Source of the DNA: Pedobacter schmidteae
Lineage (GTDB): Bacteria > Bacteroidota > Bacteroidia > Sphingobacteriales > Sphingobacteriaceae
Reading direction: 5' to 3'
Assembly (NCBI RefSeq): GCF_900564155.1
Contig: NZ_LS999839.1
Location: forward strand, 496,001 to 560,000
Length of the DNA: 64,000 nucleotides
Shown here: piece by piece, positions 63,491 to 64,000 of the stretch
How positions within the stretch are numbered: the first letter of the stretch is position 1
How the letters are laid out: every line of letters begins with the position of its first letter
The notes under the pieces: model-generated
Database searches by the model: none
Seen by the model: only the letters and a program-made list of their open reading frames with translations
What the model was told of the DNA's origin: nothing
Program-made: the position numbers and the translations under genes

Positions 63491-64000
63491 TTAGTATTTA
63501 CTTGAAAGCTCTTTTGCGACAGTCTCCAATACACCTGTAATGGTATCATCAAACTTACCAGCTTTTAAAGCCTTTAAAGTATCCGGATGACGCAATTCCA
63601 GTTGTTGTAAATATTCAACTTCAAATTCCCTGATTTTATTTACAGGAACAGAACGCATTAAGTTTTTAGTACCAATATAAATGATCGCAACTTGTTTCTC
63701 AACAGTCATAGGTGAGAACTGACCTTGTTTAAGGATCTCAACGTTACGTGCACCTTTGTCCAATACTGATTTGGTAGCTGCATCCAGGTCAGAACCGAAT
63801 TTAGAGAAAGCCTCCAATTCGCGGTATTGAGCCTGATCCAGTTTCAAAGTACCGGCAACTTTTTTCATCGATTTGATCTGCGCATTACCACCTACACGTG
63901 ATACCGAAATACCTACGTTGATAGCCGGACGAATACCTGAGTTAAACAAGTTACTTTCCAGGAAGATCTGACCATCGGTAATTGAAATTACGTTGGTTGG
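63491..64000 (-). CDS. atpA: F1Fo ATP synthase alpha subunit, C-terminal part
   Basis: The frame is open to the last base of the window, so the gene continues beyond it and only the last 169 residues are visible. They begin [15 protein letters not shown] and include [46 protein letters not shown], the conserved alpha-subunit block with the arginine-finger Arg in VSRVGG. The C-terminal helical domain ends KELSSKY. The alpha subunit forms the non-catalytic nucleotide sites of F1. It is followed by atpG on the same strand. Confidence 0.98.
   Translation of the reverse strand, partial: PTNVISITDGQIFLESNLFNSGIRPAINVGISVSRVGGNAQIKSMKKVAGTLKLDQAQYRELEAFSKFGSDLDAATKSVLDKGARNVEILKQGQFSPMTVEKQVAIIYIGTKNLMRSVPVNKIREFEVEYLQQLELRHPDTLKALKAGKFDDTITGVLETVAKELSSKY

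Overview
The window looks like chromosomal DNA of a Bacteroidota bacterium of the Sphingobacteriaceae type, most likely Pedobacter or a close relative. Two SusC/SusD pairs, FecR/ECF-sigma regulation, many lipoproteins with short Cys-Lys-Lys or Cys-Ser-Lys N-termini, the gliding gene gldB, a long IleRS of about 1130 residues, and TTTG/TAnnTTTG-type promoters all point there. No rRNA, tRNA, CRISPR array or intact insertion sequence was seen.

Layout. (1) 1-10110: the 3' part of an outer-membrane uptake locus. It holds a truncated SusC, SusD, a small lipoprotein, an M16 zinc peptidase and a DUF5018-like lipoprotein, followed by a calcineurin-type phosphoesterase and a polysaccharide-lyase-like lipoprotein with its own structured leader. 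(2) 10208-13600: a solitary SWIM/SNF2 helicase. (3) 13746-20522: a complete ebo operon. A TMEM220-like membrane protein is followed by eboA, eboB (TatD-like), eboC (UbiA prenyltransferase), eboD (dehydroquinate-synthase-like), eboE (TIM barrel) and eboF (phosphodiesterase). A Tat-exported phospholipase C follows, with what looks like its own promoter inside the end of eboF. The ebo metabolite in Bacteroidota is unknown, so this is the most interesting system here. (4) 22931-24402: a small membrane protein and an ECF sigma/membrane protein pair. (5) 24420-28035: a tight pxpB-pxpC-pxpA operon (5-oxoprolinase) ending in an Nramp-fold transporter that lacks the metal-binding DPGN motif. (6) 28192-29056: a small lipoprotein and a poorly coding stretch with a possible IS66 relic. 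(7) 29057-37009, minus strand: a complete regulated uptake locus of ECF sigma, FecR, SusC, SusD and a TlpA-like thioredoxin protein.

(8) 37259-64000: mostly core genes. These are ileS-dksA-like-lspA, a SIMPL protein, serS, rsmI, a PH/SHOCT protein, lnt, nadE, a PorT-like barrel protein, gldB, a patatin, comB, gcvT, two glycosyltransferases, rnhB, an oligopeptide-type ABC permease, a flippase-like UPF0104 protein, ruvC, a DUF4349 lipoprotein, a MuiA-like protein and part of the atp operon (atpG and the C-terminal third of atpA).

In function the window combines nutrient capture at the outer membrane, a predicted secondary-metabolite trafficking operon, glutathione-cycle/5-oxoproline salvage, lipoprotein maturation (lspA and lnt) and housekeeping translation, recombination and energy genes. 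Promoter calls rest on the Bacteroidota consensus only. Family calls rest on motif reading and gene order, without database searches.
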